A stretch of DNA of 64,000 bases from Vibrio variabilis (GTDB lineage Bacteria > Pseudomonadota > Gammaproteobacteria > Enterobacterales > Vibrionaceae): positions 1-64,000 of the forward strand of contig NZ_JYJK01000047.1 in assembly GCF_003263785.1 (NCBI RefSeq), written 5' to 3'. The translations under genes were made by a program, and so were the position numbers. The notes beneath the pieces were generated by a model. The model saw nothing but the letters and a program-made list of their open reading frames with translations. It was not told where the DNA came from and did not search any database. This document shows, one piece after another, positions 9,914-20,400 of this stretch; the first letter of the stretch is position 1, and every line of letters begins with the position of its first letter.

Positions 9914-11938
9914 GTGAAAAGTTGGCTTAAAACAAGTACCTGGTTATTGATGGGGAGCCTGATGGCGGCACCCGCGGTATCAGCCAATGAATTTAGCGCC
10001 AGTTTTAAAGGCACTGACCTTCATGAGTTTATCAATATTGTTGGGCGTAACCTCGACAAAACCATCATCGTCGATCCTTCCGTGCGCGGTAAAGTCGACG
10101 TGCGCAGCTATGACGTGCTGAATGAAGAGCAGTATTACAGCTTTTTCCTCAACGTCCTTGAAGTGTATGGCTTCGCGGTGGTTGAGATGGATAACGGCAT
10201 CCTAAAAGTCATCAAAGCCAAAGACGCCAAAACCTCCGCGATTCCTGTTGTCGGTGATACTGATATTGCCGTAGGCGATACTGTGGTCACGCGTGTGGTT
10301 GCGGTTAAAAACGTCTCGGTACGTGAGTTGTCACCACTGCTAAGGCAGCTCAATGATAATGCGGGTGCGGGTAACGTGGTGCATTATGACCCGGCGAATA
10401 TCATTCTTATCACCGGCCGCGCTGCGGTGGTAAACCGCTTAGCGGAAATCATCCAGCGTGTTGACCAAGCTGGTGACAAAGAAGTGGAAGTGGTGGAGCT
10501 GAAAAACGCGTCTGCAGCAGAAATGGTGCGTATTGTCGATGCGCTGAATAAAACCACAGATGCCAAGAATACCCCTGCGTTCTTGCAGCCTAAGCTGGTG
10601 GCTGACGAGCGTACCAACTCCATTCTTATCTCCGGTGACCCTAAAGTGCGTCAACGCTTGCGCCGTTTGATTGGTCAACTGGACATTGAAATGGCCACCA
10701 AAGGCAACAACCGTGTTCAATACCTAAAATACGCCAAAGCGGAAGATTTGGTCGATGTGCTAAAAGGCGTGTCAGACAACCTGCAAAAAGAGAAGCAAGC
10801 AGGCTCGAAGTCAGGCTCTACGGCTAATCGTACGGAGGTTATGATTGCCGCACACCCGGATACCAACGCACTGGTTCTTACTGCACCGCCAGATATTATG
10901 AAGGCGCTACTTGAGGTGATCTCTCAGCTGGATATTCGCCGTGCGCAAGTCTTGATTGAAGCGCTGATTGTAGAACTTGCTGATGTTGATGGCGCTAACC
11001 TTGGTGTTCAGTGGGGCTCGGTCAACGGCGGTAGTGTGGTGCAGTTTAGTAACACTGGTGCGTCTATCGGTAGCGTGATGGTGGGTATGGAAGAAGCCAA
11101 AGATAAGAAGACCACGGAAACGCGTGTCGATGCTGATGGTAACCCATACAACGTAGAAACGACTACAACCGGTGACTTCTCTAAATTGGCAAGCGCATTG
11201 AGCGGTGTGCAAGGTGCCGCTGTAGGCATCGCGCTAGGTGACTGGACGGCACTCATCACAGCGGTTTCTAGTCAGTCAAACTCGAACATTCTGTCATCGC
11301 CAAGCATTACCGTCATGGATAACGGTGAAGCTTCATTCATCGTTGGTGAAGAAGTCCCGGTTCTGACGGGTTCAACCGCAGGGTCAAATAACAGTAACCC
11401 ATTCCAAACCGTTGATCGTAAGGAAGTGGGTATCAAGCTAAAAGTCGTCCCACAGATTAACGAAGGTAACTCGGTTCAACTGAATATTGAGCAAGAAGTA
11501 TCTAACGTCCTGGGTGCGAACGGTGCCGTTGACGTGCGTTTTGCTAAGCGTCAACTCAACACTTCAGTCATGATCCAAGATGGTCAAATGTTGGTGCTTG
11601 GTGGTTTGATTGACGAACGTGCAGCAGAGAGTGAATCGAAAGTGCCGTTCTTGGGCGATATTCCTTACCTTGGCCGCTTGTTTACGTCGACCTCGACCAC
11701 GGTTGAGAAGAAGAACCTGATGGTATTCATCAAGCCAACCATCATTCGCGATGGCATGACATCAGACGGTATCACGCAGCGTAAGTACAACTACATTCGT
11801 GCTGAGCAGCTGTTCAAAGCGGACAAAGGCCTTAAGCTGATGGATGATGGCTTTATCCCTGTATTGCCTGAGTTTAATGAGACGGCGCGTTACCCATCAG
11901 AGATCCAAGCGTTTATTGATCAGGTGGAAGCGAAGTAA
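9914..11938 (+). CDS. gspD: Type II secretion outer membrane secretin GspD
   Basis: GspD forms the multimeric outer membrane channel. The 674-residue protein has a signal peptide ([14 protein letters not shown], cleaved near residue 24), N0 to N3 periplasmic domains, and the secretin core, with VPVLTGS and [16 protein letters not shown] near the C terminus. Start is GTG 9914 after GGGAGCAATAA. The stop overlaps the ATG of gspE (TAATG). Confidence 0.97.
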   Translation: MKSWLKTSTWLLMGSLMAAPAVSANEFSASFKGTDLHEFINIVGRNLDKTIIVDPSVRGKVDVRSYDVLNEEQYYSFFLNVLEVYGFAVVEMDNGILKVIKAKDAKTSAIPVVGDTDIAVGDTVVTRVVAVKNVSVRELSPLLRQLNDNAGAGNVVHYDPANIILITGRAAVVNRLAEIIQRVDQAGDKEVEVVELKNASAAEMVRIVDALNKTTDAKNTPAFLQPKLVADERTNSILISGDPKVRQRLRRLIGQLDIEMATKGNNRVQYLKYAKAEDLVDVLKGVSDNLQKEKQAGSKSGSTANRTEVMIAAHPDTNALVLTAPPDIMKALLEVISQLDIRRAQVLIEALIVELADVDGANLGVQWGSVNGGSVVQFSNTGASIGSVMVGMEEAKDKKTTETRVDADGNPYNVETTTTGDFSKLASALSGVQGAAVGIALGDWTALITAVSSQSNSNILSSPSITVMDNGEASFIVGEEVPVLTGSTAGSNNSNPFQTVDRKEVGIKLKVVPQINEGNSVQLNIEQEVSNVLGANGAVDVRFAKRQLNTSVMIQDGQMLVLGGLIDERAAESESKVPFLGDIPYLGRLFTSTSTTVEKKNLMVFIKPTIIRDGMTSDGITQRKYNYIRAEQLFKADKGLKLMDDGFIPVLPEFNETARYPSEIQAFIDQVEAK

Positions 11939-13433
11939 TGATGGAAAGCCAGAGCATCGCCCGCTAGCAAACCGTTTGCCGTTTAGCTTTGCTAATCGCT
12001 TTAAAGTGGTGTTTGAAGCGCAAGAGTCGCAGTCGGTTCTCTATTATGTAGAACCGCTGGCGCTCAATGCGTTGCAGGAGGTAAAGCGGGTATTTCGAAA
12101 ACCGTTTTCATTGCATGCACTGCCGTCGAGCGAGTTTGATGCTAAGTTAACTCAGGCTTACCAGCGTGACTCCTCTGAAGCGAGACAGTTGATGGAAGAT
12201 ATTGGCGCGGACAGTGACGACTTCTTCTCATTGGCAGAAGAGCTGCCTCAAGATGAAGACTTGTTAGAGTCCGATGATGATGCGCCAATCATTAAACTGA
12301 TCAATGCCATGCTTGGCGAAGCGATCAAAGAAGGCGCGTCTGATATCCATATCGAAACCTTCGAGAAAGTGCTGTCGATCCGTTTTCGTATTGATGGTGT
12401 ATTGCGTGACGTTTTGGCGCCAAGCCGTAAACTGGCACCGCTTTTGGTATCGCGCGTTAAGGTCATGGCTAAGCTGGATATCGCTGAAAAACGCGTACCA
12501 CAGGATGGTCGTATTTCACTGCGTATCGGTGGTCGAGCAGTGGATGTGCGTGTATCAACGATGCCATCATCGCACGGCGAGCGTGTGGTCATGCGTCTAT
12601 TAGACAAAAACGCCACTCGCCTCGACCTGCACAGCTTAGGTATGACGGCAGATAACCACGCCAACTTTAGGCATCTTATCGGGCGCCCTCACGGCATCAT
12701 TTTGGTCACCGGTCCCACAGGCTCGGGTAAGTCGACCACGCTGTATGCGGGCTTACAAGAGATCAACAGCAATGAGCGCAATATCCTCACTGTTGAAGAC
12801 CCGATTGAATTTGATATTGATGGCATTGGTCAAACTCAGGTGAATCCTAAAGTCGATATGACTTTCGCTCGAGGCTTGCGTGCTATCTTGCGTCAAGATC
12901 CCGATGTGGTGATGGTGGGTGAGATCCGTGACCTAGAAACGGCGCAAATCGCCGTACAAGCCTCATTGACCGGTCACTTGGTGATGTCTACCTTACACAC
13001 CAACACAGCCGTAGGTGCGATCACGCGTATGCGTGATATGGGTATTGAGCCATTTTTGATCTCCTCTTCGCTACTGGGTGTGCTGGCGCAGCGTTTGGTG
13101 CGTACTCTGTGCCATGACTGTAAACAGCCATATGAAGCGGACACAGCGACTAAGCAGTTGTTTGGTGTTGCGGAGTCTGAGCCGCTAACGCTGCACAAAG
13201 CGGTGGGTTGTGAGCGTTGTAATCAAAAAGGCTATCGCGGCCGTACGGGTATTCATGAGCTGTTAATGGTCGATGACAAGGTGCAATCACTGATCCATGA
13301 CGAAGCAGGTGAACAAGCGATTGAAAAAGCCGTACGCTCTCATACCCCAAGTATCCGTGATGATGGCTTCCATAAAGTCAGACTCGGCGTGACCTCGCTT
13401 GAAGAAGTCATGCGCGTGACTAAGGAAGCGTAA
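11938..13433 (+). CDS. gspE: Type II secretion ATPase GspE (frameshift near start)
   Basis: GspE is the cytoplasmic ATPase that powers pseudopilus assembly. The body has Walker [10 protein letters not shown], the Walker B stretch [15 protein letters not shown], the His box and a tetracysteine zinc motif (CHDCKQ and CERCNQ). The natural start is ATG ATG at 11938, overlapping the gspD stop, giving MMESQSIAR; one C missing near 11964 then puts a TAG in frame. With the C restored it reads on as [16 protein letters not shown], which matches the N terminus of Vibrio EpsE. The repaired length is 498 residues against 503 for V. cholerae EpsE. An unbroken ORF reaching back to 11844 exists but its first 35 or so residues are shadow sequence from gspD. 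Confidence 0.95.
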
Positions 13434-14666
13434 GTGGCAGCATTTGAATATAAGGCACTCAATGCCAAAGGTAAGCAAGTCAAAGGGCTGATTGAAGGTG
13501 ATAATGCTCGTCAGGCTCGTCAGCGTCTAAAAGAGCAAGGCCTCATCCCGGTTGATATTGTTGAAGCCAAAGGCAAAGCGTCGTCAAATTCATCGGGCGC
13601 AGCCAATGCGAAACCGATGTTTAAACGTGGTTTAAGCACGCCTGATTTGGCTCTGATAACTCGCCAGCTATCTACCTTGGTTCAATCAGGCATGCCGTTG
13701 GAAGAGTGTTTGCGAGCGGTGTCTGAGCAGTCGGAAAAGCCACGTATTCGCACTATGCTGGCCGCCATTCGCTCTAAAGTCACCGAAGGTTATACGCTGT
13801 CTGACAGTCTTGCTGATTATCCACACGTCTTCGATGAGCTATTTCGCTCCATGGTGGCAGCCGGTGAAAAGTCGGGTCACCTAGATTCTATTTTGGAGCG
13901 CCTCGCGGATTACGCTGAGAACCGTCAGAAAATGCGCTCTAAGCTGCAACAAGCGATGATTTACCCTGTCGTGCTGGTGGTATTTGCAGTCTCAATTGTG
14001 GCATTTTTGCTCGCGGCCGTGGTGCCTAAAATTGTCGGTCAATTTGTGCAAATGGGGCAAGAGCTGCCAGCGTCAACGCAGTTTTTGCTCTCTTCTAGTG
14101 ACTTTATTCAAGAGTGGGGCTTATTGCTGCTTGGTGGTTTTACTTTGACCTTGTACCTAATCAAAGTTGCACTTCGTAAGCCATCGATTCGCATGAGCTG
14201 GGACACCAAAGTGTTAGGGCTTCCTCTCATTGGTAAAATTGCTCGTGGCCTGAATACATCGCGTTTTGCGCGCACCTTAGCGATTTGTACATCGAGTGCC
14301 ATTCCTATCCTAGAGGGGATGAAAGTCTCTGTGGACGTGATGACCAACCATTTTGCTAAGAAGCAAGTGTCCACAGCAGCCGACAATGTGCGAGAAGGGG
14401 CAAGTCTTCGTAAGGCACTTGAGCAAACCAAGCTGTTCCCGCCTATGATGCTGCATATGATCGCCAGTGGTGAGCAAAGTGGTGAGCTAGAGAGCATGCT
14501 GACGCGTGCGGCTGACAACCAAGACCAAAACTTTGAATCAACGGTGAACATCGCCCTTGGCATTTTCACCCCAGCACTGATCGCCTTAATGGCAGGTTTA
14601 GTACTGTTTATTGTGATGGCGACCCTAATGCCGATTTTGGAAATGAACAATTTGATGTCTGGTTAA
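13434..14666 (+). CDS. gspF: Type II secretion inner membrane protein GspF
   Basis: GspF is the polytopic platform protein of the secretion machine. The 410-residue protein has the two-fold repeated GspF domain (first copy from about residue 75, TRQLSTLVQSGMPLEE; second from about 275, ARTLAICTSSAIPILEG), with membrane segments around residues 175-200, 225-245 and 380-405. It starts at a GTG directly after the gspE stop codon, so translation is probably coupled. Confidence 0.96.
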   Translation: MAAFEYKALNAKGKQVKGLIEGDNARQARQRLKEQGLIPVDIVEAKGKASSNSSGAANAKPMFKRGLSTPDLALITRQLSTLVQSGMPLEECLRAVSEQSEKPRIRTMLAAIRSKVTEGYTLSDSLADYPHVFDELFRSMVAAGEKSGHLDSILERLADYAENRQKMRSKLQQAMIYPVVLVVFAVSIVAFLLAAVVPKIVGQFVQMGQELPASTQFLLSSSDFIQEWGLLLLGGFTLTLYLIKVALRKPSIRMSWDTKVLGLPLIGKIARGLNTSRFARTLAICTSSAIPILEGMKVSVDVMTNHFAKKQVSTAADNVREGASLRKALEQTKLFPPMMLHMIASGEQSGELESMLTRAADNQDQNFESTVNIALGIFTPALIALMAGLVLFIVMATLMPILEMNNLMSG

Positions 14667-14691
14667 TCTAATCAGTCAGATGGTTAGTATT

Positions 14692-14709
14692 GCCCTCCAT
14701 ATTGAGGGC
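14692..14709 (+). other. Intercistronic hairpin gspF-gspG
   Basis: GCCCTC (14692-14697) pairs with GAGGGC (14704-14709) around a six-base loop, followed by GTTTATTT. It sits between gspF and the abundant pseudopilin gene gspG. With its loose T-run it may be a leaky terminator or an RNA-stabilising 5' hairpin for the gspG message. Confidence 0.5.
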
Positions 14710-14727
14710 GTTTATTTGGAGTTAGAG

Positions 14728-15171
14728 ATGAAAAAAACAATGAAAAAACAATCCGGCTTTACCTTACTAGAGGTAATGGTAGTGGTTGTTATTCTGGGTA
14801 TTTTGGCAAGCTTTGTCGTGCCTAACTTGCTGGGCAACAAAGAGAAAGCAGACCAACAGAAAGCAGTGACGGATATCGTTGCGCTGGAAAATGCGCTTGA
14901 TATGTACAAGCTGGATAACAGTGTTTACCCAACCACGGATCAAGGCCTAGAAGCGCTGGTAACCAAACCGACTAACCCAGAGCCGCGCAACTACCGCGAT
15001 GGCGGTTACATTCGTCGTCTACCTGCTGATCCATGGGGTAATGAATACCAATACCTAAGCCCTGGCGATAAAGGCACTATCGACATCTTTACCCTAGGTG
15101 CTGACGGCCAAGAGGGCGGTGAAGGCCCAGCGGCTGATATCGGCAACTGGAACATCCAAGACTTCCAGTAA
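14728..15171 (+). CDS. gspG: Type II secretion major pseudopilin GspG
   Basis: GspG is the main subunit of the pseudopilus. The preprotein has 147 residues with a prepilin leader MKKTMKKQSG and cleavage before FTLLEVMVVVVILGILASFV, with the Glu at mature position 5. The C-terminal part has the GspG signature, PADPWGNEYQYLSPG, and an acidic calcium-site region (GADGQEGGEGPAADIGNW). I place the start at 14728 because GGAGTTAGAG precedes it; the upstream in-frame codons do not look like a leader. It is flanked by hairpins on both sides. Confidence 0.97.
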   Translation: MKKTMKKQSGFTLLEVMVVVVILGILASFVVPNLLGNKEKADQQKAVTDIVALENALDMYKLDNSVYPTTDQGLEALVTKPTNPEPRNYRDGGYIRRLPADPWGNEYQYLSPGDKGTIDIFTLGADGQEGGEGPAADIGNWNIQDFQ

Positions 15172-15178
15172 TCACCAA

Positions 15179-15200
15179 AGGAGAGGCGGCAGCCTCTCCT
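15179..15200 (+). other. Intercistronic hairpin gspG-gspH
   Basis: AGGAGAGGC (15179-15187) pairs with GCCTCTCCT (15192-15200) around GGCA. It is eight bases after the gspG stop and has no real T-run. It could protect the 3' end of a processed gspG message or lower read-through into gspH. Confidence 0.5.
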
Positions 15201-15219
15201 TCGTTCAAAGTGAATCTCC

Positions 15220-15825
15220 ATGTTGTTGCAGTTAAAACGTCGTCAAATAGGTTTTACCTTACTGGAAATCATGCTGGTACTGGTGCTGCTGTCTATCAGT
15301 GCAGTAGCGGTGATTTCGACCTTGCCTCAGAGTCAAAGTGACGACACTAAACAGCAAGCGCAGCGTTTATACCAAAGGCTACAACTGTTCAACGAAGAAG
15401 CGATGTTGGCAGGCAAAGATTTTGGTATACGTGTTGATGAAGCCAAAAAGCAATACGTGTTTCTAGAGTTGACGTCTGAAGGGTGGCAACGCGTGTCACT
15501 CAGTAAGATCCCAGAAGAGACGACCTTGCCAGAGACCTTGTCGATCAAGCTCGATTTAAGCACGGGTATTTGGGGTGAGGATGACCGGTTATTTGAGCCT
15601 GGCTCTTTGTTCGATGAAGACATGTTTGCCGATGTGGAAAAAGAGAAAAAACCAGAAAAGCCACCACAAGTCTTTATTCTCTCTAGCGGAGAGATCACCG
15701 AAGGTGCATTTGTTGTTGCGCCGGTGAATAGAGCACTGCAAGACCAAACTTGGTATGTTGAAGTCAAAGAAAATGGGCAGTTGGCGCTTATGGATGTGAA
15801 AGACTGGAATGAAAAAGACCGTTAG
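15220..15825 (+). CDS. gspH: Type II secretion minor pseudopilin GspH
   Basis: The 201-residue protein has a type IV prepilin-like N terminus, LKRRQIG followed by FTLLEIMLVLVLLSISAVAV. The C-terminal part is an acidic and lysine-rich beta-structured domain. GspH is a minor pseudopilin added near the tip complex. The end overlaps gspI by 17 bases. Confidence 0.93.
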   Translation: MLLQLKRRQIGFTLLEIMLVLVLLSISAVAVISTLPQSQSDDTKQQAQRLYQRLQLFNEEAMLAGKDFGIRVDEAKKQYVFLELTSEGWQRVSLSKIPEETTLPETLSIKLDLSTGIWGEDDRLFEPGSLFDEDMFADVEKEKKPEKPPQVFILSSGEITEGAFVVAPVNRALQDQTWYVEVKENGQLALMDVKDWNEKDR

Positions 15826-16165
15826 AGGCATGACCCTGCTAGAGGTGCTGATAGCGCTGGCGATATTTGCCACGGCGGCCATCTCTATCATCCGAGCGGT
15901 CAGTCAGCATATTAACACCCTAAGCTATCTGGAAGAGAAGGCGTTTGCCAGTATGGTGGTCGACAATCAGATGGCTAAGCTTGTGCTCGACACCGCTAAA
16001 CCTAAAGCTAAGAAAGGCAAAGAGAAACTGGCGGGGCGTGAGTGGTATTGGAGTATTCAGCCGGTTGAAACGGCAGATAACTTACTCTCTGCGGTGGATG
16101 TCAGCGTGGCCACTGATGCGAAAGCGAGCCCGATAGTGACGGTGAGAAGTTATGTCGACAAGTAA
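15809..16165 (+). CDS. gspI: Type II secretion minor pseudopilin GspI
   Basis: A short prepilin of 118 residues with leader MKKTVRG and mature start MTLLEVLIALAIFATAAISI. GspI nucleates the tip complex with GspJ and GspK. It has the usual small size, a WYWSIQPVE strand, and overlaps both neighbours (17 bases with gspH, 14 with gspJ). Confidence 0.94.
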   Translation: MKKTVRGMTLLEVLIALAIFATAAISIIRAVSQHINTLSYLEEKAFASMVVDNQMAKLVLDTAKPKAKKGKEKLAGREWYWSIQPVETADNLLSAVDVSVATDAKASPIVTVRSYVDK

Positions 16166-16841
16166 CCGTGTTAAAGGCTTTACCCTCATCGAAGTGCTGG
16201 TGGCCATTGCGATTTTTGCCAGCTTAAGCGTAGCGGCCTATCAAGTGGTAAATCAGGTGCAGCGCAGCAATGAGCTTTCTCTTGAGCGCAGTACTCGACT
16301 GCAAGAAATCCAGCGTGGCTTTGTTTATCTAGATAGCGACTTTAAGCAGTTGGCGCTGCGTCAGTTTCGTCATGAAGGGGAAGAGCCTCTGTCTCGTCTG
16401 ATGCTGTGGCAAGAAGGGTTATTGGAGTCTGAAGGGCGAGGTTTACTGTTTGCTCGTCTCGGTTGGCTTAACCCGCAAAACCAATTTCCACGTGGTGAAG
16501 TGGCTAAGATAGGTTACCGCCTGCAAGAAGGTAAGCTTGAGCGTTTGTGGTGGCGTTATCCAGATACTAGCGTGGGCGAGCCTCCTGTGGTGCTCCCCAT
16601 ATTTACCAAGGTGGAAGCCTTTGATATGCGTTTTTACAATGGCGAATCTTGGAGTAATGAGTGGCAAACCGATATGACGCTTCCGCTTGCGGTGGAAGTA
16701 AAAATCCGGTTTGAGGATTTTGATGAAATTAACCGTATCTATCTGACCCCAGCAGGTACGCTCAATGCGACATCTGGCGGTAACAATAATGGTTCAGAGG
16801 GTGGTAATACTCAGGGTAATAACCAAGGCGGTAACTCATGA
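16152..16841 (+). CDS. gspJ: Type II secretion minor pseudopilin GspJ
   Basis: This 229-residue prepilin has leader MSTSNRVKG and mature start [20 protein letters not shown]. The globular part ([32 protein letters not shown]) is typical of GspJ. The last 25 or so residues are an unusual low-complexity Gly/Asn tail ([20 protein letters not shown]). It overlaps gspK by four bases (ATGA). Confidence 0.94.
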   Translation: MSTSNRVKGFTLIEVLVAIAIFASLSVAAYQVVNQVQRSNELSLERSTRLQEIQRGFVYLDSDFKQLALRQFRHEGEEPLSRLMLWQEGLLESEGRGLLFARLGWLNPQNQFPRGEVAKIGYRLQEGKLERLWWRYPDTSVGEPPVVLPIFTKVEAFDMRFYNGESWSNEWQTDMTLPLAVEVKIRFEDFDEINRIYLTPAGTLNATSGGNNNGSEGGNTQGNNQGGNS

Positions 16842-17863
16842 CAAGAGTGACGGTTAAATCCCAAAAAGGGGTCGCCTTGATTGTGATTCTGCTGTTACTT
16901 GCCATTATGGTCTCTATTGCGGCCACAATGTCGGAGCGTCTGTTTAGTCAATTTACTCGTGCGTCTAATCAGGTGAATTATCAGCAAGCATATTGGTATG
17001 CGATTGGCGTCGAAGCATTGGCATCGGTGGCGATAAAAGAGAGCTACAAAGACAATAAAGACAGCGTGAACCTCAATCAGCCTTGGGCGATTGAAGAGCG
17101 TACTTATCCACTCGATTATGGTGAGGCGACGGGCTACATTCGTGATATGCAGGCTTGTTTTAATATCAATGCGTTATCGACGGTGCAGCCGAACCAAAAC
17201 AGCGCAACCAAGCCATTTTTAGTGCGCTTTTTCCAAAAGCTGCTCGAGGAAAGCGGAGTCGAAAACTACCAAGCAGAGCAGGTGGCGGACTCCACATGGG
17301 AATTTGTCAATAAAGAGACCAGTGTGCGCTCGGTATCCGGTGTCGGAGACAGCTACTATGAGTCGCTCTCTCCTGCCTATGTGGCGGCTAATGGCTTGAT
17401 TGCTGATAGCTCAGAGCTTAGAGCGATTAATCAGATGAGCGGTGAGGCGATGCTCAGTATCAGCCCTTTGGTTTGTGCATTGCCAACAAGCGACTGGCGC
17501 CTCAATGTTAATACGCTGGTTGAAGAGCAGGCTGGACTATTATCAGCGCTGTTTGCGCCGAATCTCTCGTTAGAAAATGCGAGACAAATGATAGAGAACC
17601 GCCCATTCGATGGTTGGTCAGGAATTGATAAGTTTCTCGCTGAGTCGCAAATGGCCAGCGTGGATGATAATACTAAACAGCAAGCACAACAGTATCTTGC
17701 TGTAGACAGTGCCTATTTTGAAATGGACACTCAGGTTGTGGTTGGAGAGTCGCGGATGCGTCTTCGTAGCCTGTTTTATAGCCAAGATAGGCAGGAAGTG
17801 ACGGTCGTTCGTCGTCGATTTGGAGGATTTAGTGAGCGAGTTCTTAACCGTTCGCCTGAATAG
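16838..17863 (+). CDS. gspK: Type II secretion minor pseudopilin GspK
   Basis: GspK is the large pseudopilin capping the pseudopilus tip. The 341-residue protein has a basic start and hydrophobic segment ([21 protein letters not shown]), lacks the usual Glu5 as GspK proteins do, and has the large alpha domain insertion with INALS (the FNINAL motif). The end overlaps gspL by 32 bases. Confidence 0.94.
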   Translation: MTRVTVKSQKGVALIVILLLLAIMVSIAATMSERLFSQFTRASNQVNYQQAYWYAIGVEALASVAIKESYKDNKDSVNLNQPWAIEERTYPLDYGEATGYIRDMQACFNINALSTVQPNQNSATKPFLVRFFQKLLEESGVENYQAEQVADSTWEFVNKETSVRSVSGVGDSYYESLSPAYVAANGLIADSSELRAINQMSGEAMLSISPLVCALPTSDWRLNVNTLVEEQAGLLSALFAPNLSLENARQMIENRPFDGWSGIDKFLAESQMASVDDNTKQQAQQYLAVDSAYFEMDTQVVVGESRMRLRSLFYSQDRQEVTVVRRRFGGFSERVLNRSPE

Positions 17864-19064
17864 CCAGCCAGATAGCCAAATACATTGGGCGGTATGGTCA
17901 ACTAGTCAGCAAGAAGTGATAGCCAGCGGAGAGCTTAATAACCTCGACCAGCTCGCTGACATAAAAGAGTATGCACAGCAGCGTGTGACGTTGCTGATGC
18001 TGAGTGGACAGGATGTGCACTTTGCTGATGTCGAGATCCCAGCAGGTGGCGCGCGTCAGTTTGAGTCGATGTTGCCGTTTATTGTCGAAGATGACATCGC
18101 ACAAGATGTCGATGAGCTGCACTTTACCATCTTCAGTAAACAAGGTGGTCGCGCTTCTATCGCTGCGGTGGATCGCCAATACCTTACGCATGTGATTGAT
18201 CGCTTTGCAGAGCAAGGTATCGAAGTCAAAAAAGTGATCCCAGATGTCTTGGCGTTGCCGCAAACAGAGCATGTGAGCGCGATTCATCTCGACGGTCAGT
18301 GGCTGTTTCGTACGGGCAATCAAAGCGGCCTTGTTGTCGATGAGGGTTGGATGGATGCGGTCATTGACTCCGATTACTTAGTGCAATCAACCAGTGACGA
18401 TGACAGCAAAGTAGTGATAGAGAGCTACTCTCCGGTTGCCAAGTCCCTGGCTGAGCGATCTTTGCATATCGACTGGCAAAGCATGCCGCCAGAGCCAGCG
18501 ATGGCACTGCTGTCAAAAGGTACCGTAGAAACGAGTGCTAACTTGATGACTGGTGAGTTTAAGCCGAAAGCATCGTTTTTAAGGCATTGGAAAGTTTGGC
18601 AGAAAGTCGCTATTGCGGCCTCAGTGCTTATTGTCGCATTGGTCGCGCAGCAAGTGGTGTTGGTGAATCAATACGAGGCTCAAGCGGCGGCCTATCGTGC
18701 CGAAAGTGAACGAATTTTCCGCGCGGTTCTGCCAGACAAAAAGCGCATCCCGACGGTGAGTTACCTCAAGCGTCAGCTGGATGATGAGCTGAAGAGCCTT
18801 GGAGGCAGTGACCTGTCGAGTGCCTCAGTGTTGGAGTGGTTGTCGAAACTTCCCGATACCATAGGGCAAGTGAATGGCATGCAAGTGCAGAGTTTTACAT
18901 TTGATGGCAACCGTAATGAAGTTCGCATGAATGTCACCAGTCGAGACTTTGATAGTTTTGAAGCCGCGCGAGTGAAGCTAGAAACGCAATTTGAAGTGTC
19001 TCAAGGGCCGCTTAACCGTAATGGCGAGCTGGTCATGGGTAACTTTGTACTTAAGAAGAAGTAG
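17832..19064 (+). CDS. gspL: Type II secretion protein GspL
   Basis: GspL recruits the GspE ATPase to the membrane. The protein has 410 residues from the GTG at 17832, which gives (M)[15 protein letters not shown], the usual Vibrio EpsL start, with TGGAGG five bases ahead. An upstream start at 17820 would be less likely. The cytoplasmic domain spans residues 1 to about 245, the membrane segment is near residues 260-278 ([20 protein letters not shown]), and the periplasmic domain follows. Confidence 0.94.
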   Translation: MSEFLTVRLNSQPDSQIHWAVWSTSQQEVIASGELNNLDQLADIKEYAQQRVTLLMLSGQDVHFADVEIPAGGARQFESMLPFIVEDDIAQDVDELHFTIFSKQGGRASIAAVDRQYLTHVIDRFAEQGIEVKKVIPDVLALPQTEHVSAIHLDGQWLFRTGNQSGLVVDEGWMDAVIDSDYLVQSTSDDDSKVVIESYSPVAKSLAERSLHIDWQSMPPEPAMALLSKGTVETSANLMTGEFKPKASFLRHWKVWQKVAIAASVLIVALVAQQVVLVNQYEAQAAAYRAESERIFRAVLPDKKRIPTVSYLKRQLDDELKSLGGSDLSSASVLEWLSKLPDTIGQVNGMQVQSFTFDGNRNEVRMNVTSRDFDSFEAARVKLETQFEVSQGPLNRNGELVMGNFVLKKK

Positions 19065-19070
19065 AGCGTA

Positions 19071-19565
19071 ATGAAAGGATTATTACTGAACCTTCAAAGC
19101 TGGTGGCTGAGTATCAGTCAGCGAGAGCAGCGACTGGTCGTGGCTTGTTCGCTGGTGGTCGTGCTTGGCATTGTTTATTGGGGAATCTTAGCCCCTTTTG
19201 CTCAACGTACCGAGCTTGCACAATCACGTATCCAGTCTGAGAGGCAGTTGCTTACATGGGTGAAGCAAAAGGCGGACGACATTTCTCAGCAAAGACAAGC
19301 GGGCGGGGTCGTTGTTTCCAAGGAGCCGCTTAACCGCGTGATTACTTCGTCGACGAATCGATTCAGTATTGAACTCATTCGTATGCAGCCACGCAATGAT
19401 CAGTTGCAAGTATGGATTAAGCCGATTCCGTTTGAGTTTTTTGTTAATTGGCTGTTTTACTTGCAAGACAACCACGGAGTGACGGTTGAGATTTTGGATA
19501 TCGACAAGGCTGACCAAAATGGTGTTATTGAAGTCAACCGATTGCAATTTAAAAGAGGTGGCTAA
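19071..19565 (+). CDS. gspM: Type II secretion protein GspM
   Basis: GspM partners GspL in the inner membrane platform. The 164-residue protein has one membrane segment (LVVACSLVVVLGIVYWGIL, residues about 22-40), a short coiled region and a ferredoxin-like periplasmic domain. The order after gspL and before gspN is standard. Confidence 0.93.
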   Translation: MKGLLLNLQSWWLSISQREQRLVVACSLVVVLGIVYWGILAPFAQRTELAQSRIQSERQLLTWVKQKADDISQQRQAGGVVVSKEPLNRVITSSTNRFSIELIRMQPRNDQLQVWIKPIPFEFFVNWLFYLQDNHGVTVEILDIDKADQNGVIEVNRLQFKRGG

Positions 19566-20327
19566 GTGGTAAAAAAAGTCATCAAGTACGGCTTACTGTG
19601 TACCACAGTTTTTGCTGCCAGCGCGATTTACCACCTGCCTGCCAGTGTTGTGATCAGCTATGCCCCTATGCCTAGAGAGCTCGCTCTGGATGGCACTACA
19701 GGTACTATTTGGCAAGGCAACGCGCAGAATGTCAGGTTCCAGCAATATTCCATCGGTGATGTGTCGTGGCAGTTTAGTTGGTCTAGTCTTTTGACGCTCT
19801 CGCCAGAGTATTCAGTGCGCTTTGGCCGCGGAAGTACGTTAGGTCTATCGGGGCGAGGAAATCTTGGTGTGAGCATGTCTGGTGCTTACCTTGAGAATGT
19901 TCTTGCTTCGATTCCTGCGGATACCGTGGTTCAGTACGCGCCTATTCCGGTACCAATTAAAGCGGGTGGTCAGTTGGAGCTTGCCATTAAGTCTCTCAAC
20001 TATGCGTCGCCATGGTGCGGCAGTGGTGATGGGAGCTTGTCTTGGAATGCAGGGTACATTGAATCACCTATCGGTAGCTTAGGACTGGGGCCGACAATTG
20101 TGGACTTATCTTGTGCAGACAGTGTGCTTTCTGCAGCGGGTAGCCAGAGCAGTAATCAGGTGTCGAGTGAGTTTTCTGCGAGTGTGACGCCTAATCGACA
20201 GTATCAATCACAGGCATGGTTTAGGCCAGAGTCTGAGTTTCCGACGAATATGCGTCAGCAGTTGGGATGGCTTGGTAACCCAGATGGCGAAGGGCGGTAT
20301 TCGTTCAATTATCAAGGGCGCTTTTAA
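19566..20327 (+). CDS. gspN: Type II secretion protein GspN
   Basis: The last gene of the secretion operon, 253 residues from a GTG directly after gspM. It has one N-terminal membrane segment (YGLLCTTVFAASAIYHL) and a beta-rich periplasmic part. GspN is present in Vibrio, Klebsiella and others but its role is poorly known and it is not always essential. A strong terminator follows. Confidence 0.92.
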   Translation: MVKKVIKYGLLCTTVFAASAIYHLPASVVISYAPMPRELALDGTTGTIWQGNAQNVRFQQYSIGDVSWQFSWSSLLTLSPEYSVRFGRGSTLGLSGRGNLGVSMSGAYLENVLASIPADTVVQYAPIPVPIKAGGQLELAIKSLNYASPWCGSGDGSLSWNAGYIESPIGSLGLGPTIVDLSCADSVLSAAGSQSSNQVSSEFSASVTPNRQYQSQAWFRPESEFPTNMRQQLGWLGNPDGEGRYSFNYQGRF

Positions 20328-20350
20328 GCGAGTGCTATGTTAAACAAAAT

Positions 20351-20376
20351 AAAAAGGAGGCTTAGCCTCCTTTTTT
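20351..20376. terminator. Bidirectional terminator gspN / cysQ
   Basis: AAAAAGGAGGC (20351-20361) pairs with GCCTCCTTTTT (20365-20375) around TTA. It has T-runs in both directions and lies between the convergent gspN and cysQ genes. Confidence 0.85.
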
Positions 20377-20400
20377 AATTTTAGTAACTAAAGCAGAGTG

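Noticed and set aside
12248..14650. Long antisense ORFs inside gspE and gspF
   Set aside because: They are shadows of well-supported genes on the other strand, with unlikely composition (Ser/Arg/Thr-rich).
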